Shown here in pieces: positions 3,413-10,386 of a DNA stretch of 10,846 nt (position 1 is its first letter; every line of letters begins with the position of its first letter). Source of the stretch: an uncultured Chromatiaceae bacterium (lineage in GTDB: Bacteria; Pseudomonadota; Gammaproteobacteria; Enterobacterales; Alteromonadaceae); contig CALJUX010000018.1 in the NCBI GenBank assembly GCA_937978655.1, forward strand, positions 1 through 10,846, read 5' to 3'. The notes beneath the pieces were generated by a model that saw nothing but the letters and a program-made list of their open reading frames with translations, had not been told where the DNA came from and did no database searches. The translations under genes and the position numbers were made by a program.

Positions 3413-6154
3413 ATGTGGAACAGGAACTTAGTCACGCAGAGTATTCTGTGTGGTTCATTGGCGTTCAGTGCTGGGGCGCTTTCAGTGGGAGTCAATGCGA
3501 CGCATGCGCCGCTGAATATTCAATACAAAGATGGGACTGGCATCGGCGTCAATGATACGACACCACTGACTCTCTCTGATGGCACTCAGACGACGGTAGG
3601 GGCTTTTCGTAAAAGCACCATTGAGCATGTGGCGCGGGCAGTCGCGCTGCAATTTCATAACGCGGCACCACTAAACTGGGGTGTGAAGTTTCAAACAAAT
3701 GCGGGTTACGATGCGTTGACCATGGGGCCTGCATTTACTGAAGTCACTTCCAGAAACCAGGACAAAAATGGATTCGCGAAGCTCGGTCAGTGGTATCCCA
3801 TCACTTTACTTTCGGGACTCAATGGCTTTGACGTCGGCTTTATCCCGGGAGAGCCTCATGCCGAAACGCAGTTTCTGGCAAACCCACAAAATATTCAGTC
3901 CGCCATTGCACAAAGCAGTGGTCAATCAATCCTGACTTCGATTGTGTATCACGAACTCATTCACCTGTACGGCTTTGCAGAGAACTCCTGTTTGGGGTCG
4001 TGCATCCCTGCCCGGATGTCGCATAACAGTCATATGACGCCATTGCTTTGGTACCGAAATGCGGACAACTCGCTGGTCAGCTACGAGCAATTGGATTTGG
4101 ATGGCCGGGAGGCGGCCGGTAAAAGTGGCAACCGGTTCCTCGCGGGTGGCACTTTAAGTGCACCAAGAACCTCTGCTGCGGTGCGCTCTGAATTAACCGG
4201 TGGTACTTATTTTGATAGTAGCGGTGGTTACGTGCAGATGTTTGCCACACCAACCAGCAAGGGCGATTGGGATGGTCAGGTCGGCAGTCACATTTCCTTT
4301 GATGTACAACCGCAGCAATTGATGTATTCCGCTGCTGCCCGGGTTCAGGACATGGGGATTGCCGCACACATGCTCTGTGATGCCGGGTGGTGTCGTAAAA
4401 CCGGCCAGGTGATTGATGTGTCGGCACAGGCAATCCTTGATACGAATGCGAGCACTGCAAGCAAAACCTACATTGACGTCACTTTTAAAAATCAAACCAA
4501 TGCAGACATCGACAAACTACAGGCGCAGGTGCGTTTGGACGCCAAATATACAGGTGTGACGCTGTCGGGTGACCAGCAAGGCTGTGTGCTGGAGGCGCAG
4601 GTGCTGAGCTGCGCATTTGACCTCGCGGCACTGGCGAGCAAAAAAATCTCGCTGACACTTGGCGCGTTAACCGATGCTGGTTATGTCATCGCGGGCGAGG
4701 TGTATTCCACCGACTTCGATGTTGACCGCAATGGCTTTAACAACATCCTGGATGCAACGTTGAAGGCTGCACCTTCAAATCCGGGCACCGGTGGCGGCAC
4801 TGGAACAGGCGGTTCAGGTAATCCCACGACACCGCCATCATCCGAAAGCAGTGGCGGTTCAATGCCGCTGTGGACTATCGGCCTCCTGGTTTTAGCAGGG
4901 GGGCGTCGACTTGCCGCGATGAAGCGGATAGCGGCCCCGGTTGCAGCAGCAGTGTTGTTGTCAGCCTGCGGAGGCGGTGGTGGCGGTGATACGGCAACTA
5001 CGCCTCCTGTGGTGACCAAGCCCGATTTGCGGGTAACGATTCAGGGTAGCAGTACCGTGCCTGAAAGTAGCGCCATAGATGTCCCCGTGACTATCACCGG
5101 GGCGCAGGGTGCTGTGAATGTGGCGGCAACCCATAACGGCCCATCCAATTTCACCGTCACCCCAACGATGAGTAGCACAGGCGGTACGCTGCGATTGCAG
5201 CTCGGGGACCTGTTCAGTCATCAGCAGGCCACGGTGCAATTGGTGGTGAGTGATGCGGACGGTCGCAGCAGCACGGTATCAATGGCGGTTGCCTTACAGA
5301 ACTCGCCAGGGTTTCATCGCGTGGTGGCGAGCATTCCTGAAAGCGGCGTTGAACTGAAAGAGAACAGTAGCGCCACTATTCAGTTCACCTTTGACGGGGC
5401 AAGTGGGGATGTCAAAGCCACTATTGAGCCGACCACGAGTGAACAAAGCATCACCACAAAAACAACGCTCACCAACACCGGTGGCACGTTGGAGGTCACT
5501 GCCGGTGAATTGGTCCGCGCCAATCATGAACTCAAATTGGCCCTGACGTTTACCGATGCGGCAGGTCAGGTGCAAAAACGCACCCAGTCGTTTTCATTGA
5601 TAAACGCCACAGGCGCCAAACTGCTTGAAGAGTTCAATCAGACCTACACCGCAGCTCCCGCCTTTACGGAGCTAAAACCCGAGCGCGAACTGGTACGTCG
5701 GCTGTCTGCGCTCGCGGTCCTAACGAACTCCGCCTATACCGGCACAGAATCAACACTACCTGACCGCTTCCAACAAGAAGTGAACGGCAAGGGTAAGCAG
5801 GCCGCAATTAATTCCTGGTTGCAGTCTCACGCCGAGGATGCAGCACGCTATCAAAGCGGTGCTGCAGAAGAGACTGCTTTAAAAACGGCGACAGCAGAGC
5901 TGATGGCCTTACTGCAGGCTCACGGCAGCACTGTCGATACCATCATTAGTGGCGCGGTGACTGCCAACAACGGTGTCGTGCCTCAAATCGCAATGGGCGC
6001 GCTCTTGTTTGACAGCACCAGCAAAAAGTTATCGCGCTTTATCGGCAATAACAGCCTCGGGCAGTACAAAGACGGCAAGTGGCAGTTCAATGCCAATTAC
6101 GCATTCCTCACTCCTATCGTTTTTCCTGAAACACAAACGTGCAAGGCAGAATAG
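3413..6154 (+). CDS. Metalloprotease (GlyGly-CTERM) fused in frame to a lipoprotein
   Basis: A 913-residue ORF that reads as two complete exported proteins joined. Residues 1-32 are a signal peptide (N-terminal R/N, hydrophobic core, cut near N-A-T-H-A). Residues about 33-335 are a protease domain with H180-E181-L-I-H184-L-Y-G187-F-A-E190, a zinc-binding HExxH with metzincin-like glycine but Glu at the usual third-ligand position. M208 in S-H-M-T-P is a candidate Met-turn. A beta-rich domain (335-450) and a Gly/Thr/Ser/Pro linker (455-482) lead to S-G-G-S-M-P-L-W, a hydrophobic stretch and G-G-R-R at 496-499. This is a GlyGly-CTERM-like signal, which normally ends a protein. Here M503-K-R begins a lipoprotein signal with lipobox L516-S-A-C519 and six glycines. 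Then come two tandem Ig-like repeats (about 538-630 and 637-732) and a helical tail (735-850). AGGAG lies 11 bases before the ATG. First gene of an operon with the S8 subtilase. Confidence 0.85.
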   Translation: MWNRNLVTQSILCGSLAFSAGALSVGVNATHAPLNIQYKDGTGIGVNDTTPLTLSDGTQTTVGAFRKSTIEHVARAVALQFHNAAPLNWGVKFQTNAGYDALTMGPAFTEVTSRNQDKNGFAKLGQWYPITLLSGLNGFDVGFIPGEPHAETQFLANPQNIQSAIAQSSGQSILTSIVYHELIHLYGFAENSCLGSCIPARMSHNSHMTPLLWYRNADNSLVSYEQLDLDGREAAGKSGNRFLAGGTLSAPRTSAAVRSELTGGTYFDSSGGYVQMFATPTSKGDWDGQVGSHISFDVQPQQLMYSAAARVQDMGIAAHMLCDAGWCRKTGQVIDVSAQAILDTNASTASKTYIDVTFKNQTNADIDKLQAQVRLDAKYTGVTLSGDQQGCVLEAQVLSCAFDLAALASKKISLTLGALTDAGYVIAGEVYSTDFDVDRNGFNNILDATLKAAPSNPGTGGGTGTGGSGNPTTPPSSESSGGSMPLWTIGLLVLAGGRRLAAMKRIAAPVAAAVLLSACGGGGGGDTATTPPVVTKPDLRVTIQGSSTVPESSAIDVPVTITGAQGAVNVAATHNGPSNFTVTPTMSSTGGTLRLQLGDLFSHQQATVQLVVSDADGRSSTVSMAVALQNSPGFHRVVASIPESGVELKENSSATIQFTFDGASGDVKATIEPTTSEQSITTKTTLTNTGGTLEVTAGELVRANHELKLALTFTDAAGQVQKRTQSFSLINATGAKLLEEFNQTYTAAPAFTELKPERELVRRLSALAVLTNSAYTGTESTLPDRFQQEVNGKGKQAAINSWLQSHAEDAARYQSGAAEETALKTATAELMALLQAHGSTVDTIISGAVTANNGVVPQIAMGALLFDSTSKKLSRFIGNNSLGQYKDGKWQFNANYAFLTPIVFPETQTCKAE
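4919..6154 (+). CDS. Possible internal start: 411-residue lipoprotein
   Basis: The ATG at 4919 lies in the same frame as the 913-codon ORF and would by itself encode a complete lipoprotein: positively charged M-K-R, a short hydrophobic core, lipobox L-L-S-A-C with Cys at internal residue 17, then six Gly and Asp. Residue +2 after Cys is Gly rather than Asp, which favours transfer to the outer membrane by the Lol system. A purine-rich AGGGGGG (4897-4903) lies 15 bases upstream, longer than an ideal ribosome-binding spacing. The body has two repeated Ig/cadherin-like domains, each with a T-G-G-T-L segment, and an alpha-helical C-terminus ending in E-T-Q-T-C-K-A-E. It could be made separately from the same mRNA or released from the fused precursor. 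Family not recognised. Confidence 0.4.
   Translation: MKRIAAPVAAAVLLSACGGGGGGDTATTPPVVTKPDLRVTIQGSSTVPESSAIDVPVTITGAQGAVNVAATHNGPSNFTVTPTMSSTGGTLRLQLGDLFSHQQATVQLVVSDADGRSSTVSMAVALQNSPGFHRVVASIPESGVELKENSSATIQFTFDGASGDVKATIEPTTSEQSITTKTTLTNTGGTLEVTAGELVRANHELKLALTFTDAAGQVQKRTQSFSLINATGAKLLEEFNQTYTAAPAFTELKPERELVRRLSALAVLTNSAYTGTESTLPDRFQQEVNGKGKQAAINSWLQSHAEDAARYQSGAAEETALKTATAELMALLQAHGSTVDTIISGAVTANNGVVPQIAMGALLFDSTSKKLSRFIGNNSLGQYKDGKWQFNANYAFLTPIVFPETQTCKAE
5024..5608 (+). repeat. Two tandem Ig-like protein repeats
   Basis: Residues about 538-630 and 637-732 of the fused protein align by eye. Repeat 1 has S-T-V-P-E-S-S-A-I, then T-M-S-S-T-G-G-T-L-R-L, then L-V-V-S-D-A-D-G-R. Repeat 2 has G-V-E-L-K-E-N-S-S-A, then T-L-T-N-T-G-G-T-L-E-V, then L-T-F-T-D-A-A-G-Q. 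Each repeat is about 95 residues, beta-rich and ends in a D-A-x-G turn plus a final strand. This is the usual form of tandem adhesion or spacer domains on exported proteins. DNA identity is not obvious, so the duplication is old. Confidence 0.6.
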
Positions 6155-6165
6155 GACTTATCATT

Positions 6166-7938
6166 ATGAAACATTTTGCAATTCTATCGTCCATGTTAGG
6201 CCTCGCTGGTGTGTTGATGCCGGTTCATGCCGAGGAAACCGTGCGGTTGGTGTTCAATCAGCACCAGGCCATCAGCCAGTCACAAACTACTTCACAGAAT
6301 GTGGGGCAAACCGGCTGTGTCAGCACGCCAGATGGACTGACACAATGGTGTATCCCCGTTCACAATGCGAAGGCCAATTCGGCTGCAGGCACTGAGCCTC
6401 TTTTTGTAGTGCATGAACTTCCGGCACATGGCTATGACGCCAGTTACATCGCACACCTATTTACCCAAAGCGCCCAATTTGGTTTGGTTGAGGCGGATTT
6501 GATAACAAGTGCTCGCCCGGTTGAAACCATGGAAATGGCGGTTGAGAGCGATTCAACACAAATCAACGACCCATATTTTACGTCGTATCAGCTGAACCGG
6601 TACTTTGCGAGCCCGAGCAAAGCGAATGTGGGCAGTGGTATTATTGACCTGTGGAATATGGTGGGTCTCCCCGCGGTTTTGGAGCCCAAAGACCCGATTG
6701 ACCTGATATTCATTGATTCGGAATTTGAAACCAGTAAAGAGGTGACCTACCACTCTGGGCGTTCCCTGACGACAACGGCCTTGACCAAAGGCGGCCCGTT
6801 TCAGAAACCCAATGATGATTTTAGCGTCCGCCCGGAAGTGGATGATGTCTGTGATGCACACGGTCTGCAAGTCATTGCAACGGCCAGTGCCAAGACCAAC
6901 AATGAATTTGGTGGTGCCGGCATTACCAACAATGTAAATCGGCATGCGATCCGAGCCATGACCTGTGGTACGGGCTTTTTGTCAGACTCGGCGAATTCGC
7001 TGTTATTCCTCGCTGGCAAGCCATTTAAGGACTCGAACCTCGTGACGCCTTATGCAGGCAAACCAGGCATCATCAACATGAGCCTGGGCAGTAAATCAGA
7101 GTCATGTCCTGTGTATCTGCAAACAGCGATTGATGAAGCCATCAAGGCGGGATTCACCATTGTGGTCTCTGCCGGCAATGAGGGCGCTGATACCGGAGTG
7201 AAATCCCCGGCGAACTGCCGTGGTGTGATTGTCGTGGGTGCTCTGGAAACGGATGGAACCATCGCTTCTTATTCCAATACCGGGAAAGAGGTGGATGTGA
7301 TGGCACAGGGCAGTTGGATACCGGTTCCCTGCGAGGATAACGACGATAAAACGAACTACTGCTTCAGCAGCGGTACGTCATTTTCAACGCCTGTGGTCTC
7401 CAGTGTGTTGGCAACCGTCAAACGCGAAACCGGCGTCGATGATGACACCCTCAAATTGGCATTGCTGTTGACCTCTGAGTCAATCAGAGATGCACGCTGT
7501 GATGTGAAAGGCACGTGTGGGGCTGGTCGTTTAAATGCCGCAGGGGTGATGGGGATTGCCCGTCTTGCCAAAGCCGGAGGTCTCAATCGTATCGAGCATG
7601 CGCTTGGCTCCAAAACCGAATGTGAGCAACTCTGGTTGCTGGACCATTTTGGTCAAAAGGCCCGGCTCTGCAATCTGTTTAAAGTCACGTTCATGAACGG
7701 GGTTTTGCTCAATAACGTGAGTTATCAGTTGGTCTCCATTCCGAAAGGGGAGCAATGGGACAACGCCACTCCAACAATTGTTGGAAGTTTTACTCAGGCC
7801 GAAGTGCAACTGGGTTCGCTGACGCCAGATACGCTGCAATACGGCATGCAAGTCTGTGAAAACGGCGCTTGCGGCGAGGTTCTGGTCATGAACACTGACA
7901 AAGCCATAAGCGACAGTAAACCCGCGGCTTGTAAGTAA
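6166..7938 (+). CDS. Secreted S8-family subtilisin-like serine protease
   Basis: The ATG at 6166 is preferred over one nine codons upstream because it has AGGA at 6153-6156, nine bases away, and begins a clean 22-residue signal peptide (M-K-H-F-A-I-L ... P-V-H-A). The mature chain carries an N-terminal propeptide-like region (about 72-125) with L-F-V-V-H-E-L-P, then the S8 catalytic set: D184 in L-I-F-I-D-S-E, H232 in D-A-H-G-L-Q-V-I-A, oxyanion N338 in S-A-G-N-E-G and S405 in S-G-T-S-F-S-T-P. All residues needed for activity are present. It has 15 cysteines, many in the catalytic region and C-terminus, so several disulfides are likely and extracytoplasmic folding is expected. A C-terminal domain of about 110 residues follows the catalytic core. 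The gene starts 11 bases after the metalloprotease-lipoprotein stop and is surely cotranscribed. Substrate unknown; the lipoprotein could be a partner. Confidence 0.9.
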   Translation: MKHFAILSSMLGLAGVLMPVHAEETVRLVFNQHQAISQSQTTSQNVGQTGCVSTPDGLTQWCIPVHNAKANSAAGTEPLFVVHELPAHGYDASYIAHLFTQSAQFGLVEADLITSARPVETMEMAVESDSTQINDPYFTSYQLNRYFASPSKANVGSGIIDLWNMVGLPAVLEPKDPIDLIFIDSEFETSKEVTYHSGRSLTTTALTKGGPFQKPNDDFSVRPEVDDVCDAHGLQVIATASAKTNNEFGGAGITNNVNRHAIRAMTCGTGFLSDSANSLLFLAGKPFKDSNLVTPYAGKPGIINMSLGSKSESCPVYLQTAIDEAIKAGFTIVVSAGNEGADTGVKSPANCRGVIVVGALETDGTIASYSNTGKEVDVMAQGSWIPVPCEDNDDKTNYCFSSGTSFSTPVVSSVLATVKRETGVDDDTLKLALLLTSESIRDARCDVKGTCGAGRLNAAGVMGIARLAKAGGLNRIEHALGSKTECEQLWLLDHFGQKARLCNLFKVTFMNGVLLNNVSYQLVSIPKGEQWDNATPTIVGSFTQAEVQLGSLTPDTLQYGMQVCENGACGEVLVMNTDKAISDSKPAACK

Positions 7939-7946
7939 TCCTACGG

Positions 7947-7984
7947 GTGATTAGTCACGGAGTACGCTTACCGTGATTAATCAC
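7947..7984 (+). terminator. Hairpin terminator candidate after the protease operon
   Basis: A 14-base left arm (7947-7960, GTGATTAGTCACGG) pairs with the right arm 7971-7984 (CCGTGATTAATCAC) with a single G-T pair and a 10-base loop. The tail is TGTCTTT, a weak T-run. It lies 9 bases after the subtilase stop and between two converging genes, a usual place for a terminator serving the + strand operon. The poor T-tract lowers certainty for intrinsic termination. Confidence 0.55.
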
Positions 7985-8022
7985 TGTCTTTCAGCGCCAG
8001 CAATTCTATAGATAAGAGCTAT

Positions 8023-9183
8023 TTATTTATAGCTAAATGCGCTCGCCACGCGGTAACCACCTCTTCCTTCTTTTTTCATGATATACATCGCTTCGTCTGC
8101 TTGCTCAAGTAGCTCCATAAAAGTTGCGCCATGGTGTGGATAAAGGCTGACGCCGATACTGGCACCAACTTGATACCTGCGGTTGTTCACTTCATGATCT
8201 TCATTCAGGCTGCTTAGTAATTTGATAGCAATTAACTCAGCTTGTTCGTCACTTTCTAACTGAGTCGCAATAACAACAAACTCATCACCCCCAAGCCTCG
8301 CACAAATATCCGTACTTCGAATTGCTTTGGTTAAACGCTCTGCCACATTCTTTAACACCTGATCCCCGGCTTTGTGGCCAGCTTCATCGTTCACCGGCTT
8401 AAACTTATCAAGGTCGATGTAATACAGCGCAAGTAACTGATGTGGTCGATTTGCGAGTTGCAGTGCCTGCCCAAACAACGCATCTATGTACCTTTTGTTA
8501 CTCAGACCTGTCAGTGGATCTTTGTACGCTAAATCCAGAGCTTTCATTTCTGAATCAAGCAGGCGTTTCTGGAACAAAACAAAAACCGCACTGATAAGCG
8601 AGGTATACAACAGCACCATGACAAAGGTGCCTGCAACAAAAGACATAGTGCGCCAATCAGCATACAAATAGCGGGAGATGGGAACAAAGATCAGCCACAA
8701 TAGCACCATCAGGCTGCTTGCAGTCACAATGGCGACTTTACTGATTCTGGGGATCGTGACTGTGCTGTTCCAGACAAACCAACTGACCATCCCCAGACAA
8801 ATAGCGTTGCACAAAGCTAAACCAGTGCTATACACCGACGAGCCATACTGGAAAAAATGGGCGCTCAACACCCATAGCTGCATGACCCCAACCATACTGA
8901 GCACAGTCCTGAGTTTTATTTCAACATTAAAAAATTTAATGACACCAATCAGTAATGCCAATTTTTCTGCCAATGTCAGCAATGCATAGAGTAACTTCGC
9001 AATTGCTGCATCATCTGCCTGCATCCAGGAAAACGACACTCTGGCGATACAGGCAAGAAAAATAGCGAACGCCCACCAGCCGCAGCCAGGATTAGTCCGG
9101 GGTACTCTGCTTGCCAAAAGCAGTAGAAAAAAGAAGACGAAGTAAATCGCGCTTCCGGCTGCATGGACGACGTAAAACAACAT
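8023..9183 (-). CDS. Membrane-bound diguanylate cyclase (GGDEF)
   Basis: A 386-residue protein with about seven hydrophobic segments (near 8-25, 36-52, 61-83, 93-112, 118-137, 148-170 and 182-204) followed by a cytoplasmic GGDEF domain (about 215-380). The domain starts with D-P-L-T-G-L-S-N-K-R at 222-231 and includes Y-I-D-L-D-K-F-K-x-V-N-D at 255-266. The active-site loop is G298-G-D-E-F302, and R289-S-T-D292 sits exactly five residues before it as an intact allosteric I-site. It should therefore make cyclic di-GMP from two GTP and be subject to product inhibition. There is no EAL domain. The N-terminal membrane region has no recognised sensor fold and may take a signal from the periplasm. 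It is the second gene after a solute-binding-like protein, 75 bases apart. ATG is preceded by AGGGTAGG. Confidence 0.92.
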   Translation of the reverse strand: MLFYVVHAAGSAIYFVFFFLLLLASRVPRTNPGCGWWAFAIFLACIARVSFSWMQADDAAIAKLLYALLTLAEKLALLIGVIKFFNVEIKLRTVLSMVGVMQLWVLSAHFFQYGSSVYSTGLALCNAICLGMVSWFVWNSTVTIPRISKVAIVTASSLMVLLWLIFVPISRYLYADWRTMSFVAGTFVMVLLYTSLISAVFVLFQKRLLDSEMKALDLAYKDPLTGLSNKRYIDALFGQALQLANRPHQLLALYYIDLDKFKPVNDEAGHKAGDQVLKNVAERLTKAIRSTDICARLGGDEFVVIATQLESDEQAELIAIKLLSSLNEDHEVNNRRYQVGASIGVSLYPHHGATFMELLEQADEAMYIMKKEGRGGYRVASAFSYK

Positions 9184-9258
9184 ACAATACCTACCCTAAA
9201 TTCCCGGACTTCAAAGCGGTTCTTGTTCTTCTATCACTTTTGACGAGCTGTCTGTCAT

Positions 9259-9990
9259 CTAAAACACATCCCGGATTTCTGCAACTTTGCTCCAGATCGA
9301 GTTCATCTCGTCAGCATTTAATTTACGTTGTTGCAAGCTGAACACAAGAAAAACGGGCTGATGGTAAAATGGAGGTACCAGTTTCTTAATTTCTCCGTTA
9401 CCCTGCGTCTCCATCATTTGATCGCCGATAGCCTCGGTTAAAACAACACCGTCAACCCGTTTACGCTTTAGTAAGGTTATCCAAGACTCGCCCCCAACAT
9501 CCGTTTCCAGCAGCAGCTTCATTGCTTTTAGCTGCTCTTCGACCAAATAGCCTTTGGGGGCAGTAATACCCAAACTGACATGCTGGAAATGAATGCCATC
9601 CCATGTCAGTTGGCTATGCACGTTTGTATAGATGGAGTAATTAATATTGCTAATGCGAAAAGGGGCGGTATCTGAATTGTTTTCGCCAGCTGGGAACGCA
9701 AATCTTTGGCTACGCTCCATGTTCCATCCCATGCCAATTGCACCGTCATACACTCCCTTTTCAACCAACGAAACGCAGCGTTTCCAAGGTAATCTTTCTA
9801 TAGTAAATTCTGCCTTCAGTTGTATTAAGGCTTGAGCGACTATAGCAGTGTGATCGCCATAGTAAGAACGTCCCTCCATCACATGTAACGGTAAGTCAGG
9901 GTCTTCAGAAGCAGATTCCTGACATAACTTCAGGGGGGCTGACTGAACAACAAAAGGCGATACGCAGAATATTAGAATTATTAGTTTCAT
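9259..9990 (-). CDS. Periplasmic solute-binding-like protein (SBP family 3)
   Basis: A 243-residue protein with a signal peptide (M-K-L-I-I-L-I-F-C-V, likely cut after V-V-Q-S-A at residue 18) and a family 3 extracellular solute-binding fold. The segment L-P-W-K-R-C at 68-73, followed by G-V-Y-D-G-A-I-G at 79-86 and E-R-S-Q-R-F-A-F-P at 92-100, is typical of the amino-acid-binding-like proteins found without transport genes in gammaproteobacteria. No ABC permease or ATPase lies beside it. Instead the next gene on the same strand is a diguanylate cyclase, so sensing rather than uptake is the likelier role. The ligand cannot be read from sequence. GAAGG sits close to the ATG (3 bases between). 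A perfect inverted repeat lies 24-44 bases upstream. Confidence 0.85.
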   Translation of the reverse strand: MKLIILIFCVSPFVVQSAPLKLCQESASEDPDLPLHVMEGRSYYGDHTAIVAQALIQLKAEFTIERLPWKRCVSLVEKGVYDGAIGMGWNMERSQRFAFPAGENNSDTAPFRISNINYSIYTNVHSQLTWDGIHFQHVSLGITAPKGYLVEEQLKAMKLLLETDVGGESWITLLKRKRVDGVVLTEAIGDQMMETQGNGEIKKLVPPFYHQPVFLVFSLQQRKLNADEMNSIWSKVAEIRDVF

Positions 9991-10013
9991 CGGCCTTCAC
10001 TGCACTACCCAAT

Positions 10014-10034
10014 TTGAATACATTGCATATTCAA
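10014..10034. promoter_or_regulatory. Inverted repeat upstream of the solute-binding gene
   Basis: TTGAATA-CATTGCA-TATTCAA is a perfect inverted repeat with 7-bp arms and a 7-bp centre, 24 bases before the start codon at 9990. AT-rich bases continue to about 10060 with related half-site-like words (TTCAATA, CCAATAT). Spacing and position fit an operator for a dimeric regulator or a 5' UTR hairpin. I could not identify a strong promoter beside it. Confidence 0.35.
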
Positions 10035-10242
10035 TACAATCCAATATTTTTAGCTGATTTCCAGCAGATAAACAAATATCTGACAGTTGAATCAAGATTG
10101 GTTAATTGCATTTAATTTACCACCCCATAGCAACCTGTCGTTACCACGTGTTGCTAATCGATAGCACCACCACTTTCATGGAGAGTACCACTTCATCGGA
10201 TAGCGGCTTTGTGCCAATTGCTGACATTTCAGTTTTTCACAT

Positions 10243-10281
10243 CGAACGTCCGCTTTCGGATGCAGAGCGGAATTCACTGAA
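10243..10281 (+). repeat. Dispersed intergenic repeat, copy 2
   Basis: This is the plus-strand counterpart of the minus-strand segment at 2081-2119: the order CGAACGTCC, CTTTCGG, AGCGGAATTCACTGA is kept with small gaps. The internal TCCGCT/AGCGGA pair can fold into a short hairpin. It lies about 105 bases upstream of the recombinase remnant. A repeated, inverted intergenic element is the simplest reading, but its boundaries are unknown. Confidence 0.45.
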
Positions 10282-10386
10282 AAAGCTTTCCTCATTTTGT
10301 GTGTTTTTTGCGCTTTATTTTCGAGAGCTTTGCATTTATACCAAGTGACTTCACCCTGTGGTTTCTCAAAAAATCGGGAGGTTATC

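Larger units (their letters stand above)
9991..10386. other. Non-coding stretch with nested inverted repeats
   Basis: About 395 bases between the solute-binding gene and the recombinase remnant. It holds the inverted repeat at 10014-10034 (described separately). TAGCAAC (10128-10134) pairs with GTTGCTA (10150-10156), which in turn overlaps a TGCTA/TAGCA pair, so two hairpins are mutually exclusive. A nested pair follows: TTTCAGT (10227-10233) with ACTGAAA (10276-10282), enclosing TCCGCT (10249-10254) with AGCGGA (10266-10271). The last structure coincides with dispersed repeat copy 2. GGGAGG at 10376-10381 is the ribosome-binding site of the recombinase remnant. ORFs of 80 codons here show no family features and no ribosome-binding sites. 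Confidence 0.55.

Noticed and set aside
4681..5019. 112-codon minus-strand ORF, proline-rich
   Set aside because: It is the antisense shadow of the Gly/Thr linker and poly-Gly stretch of the fused protease-lipoprotein ORF; no ribosome-binding site or family features.
6139..6166. Upstream ATG for the subtilase at 6139
   Set aside because: It would overlap the preceding gene and place nine residues ahead of a clean signal peptide; the ATG at 6166 has the proper ribosome-binding site.
10106..10348. 80-codon plus-strand ORF upstream of the recombinase
   Set aside because: No ribosome-binding site at either ATG, and it covers the inverted repeats and dispersed repeat copy 2.
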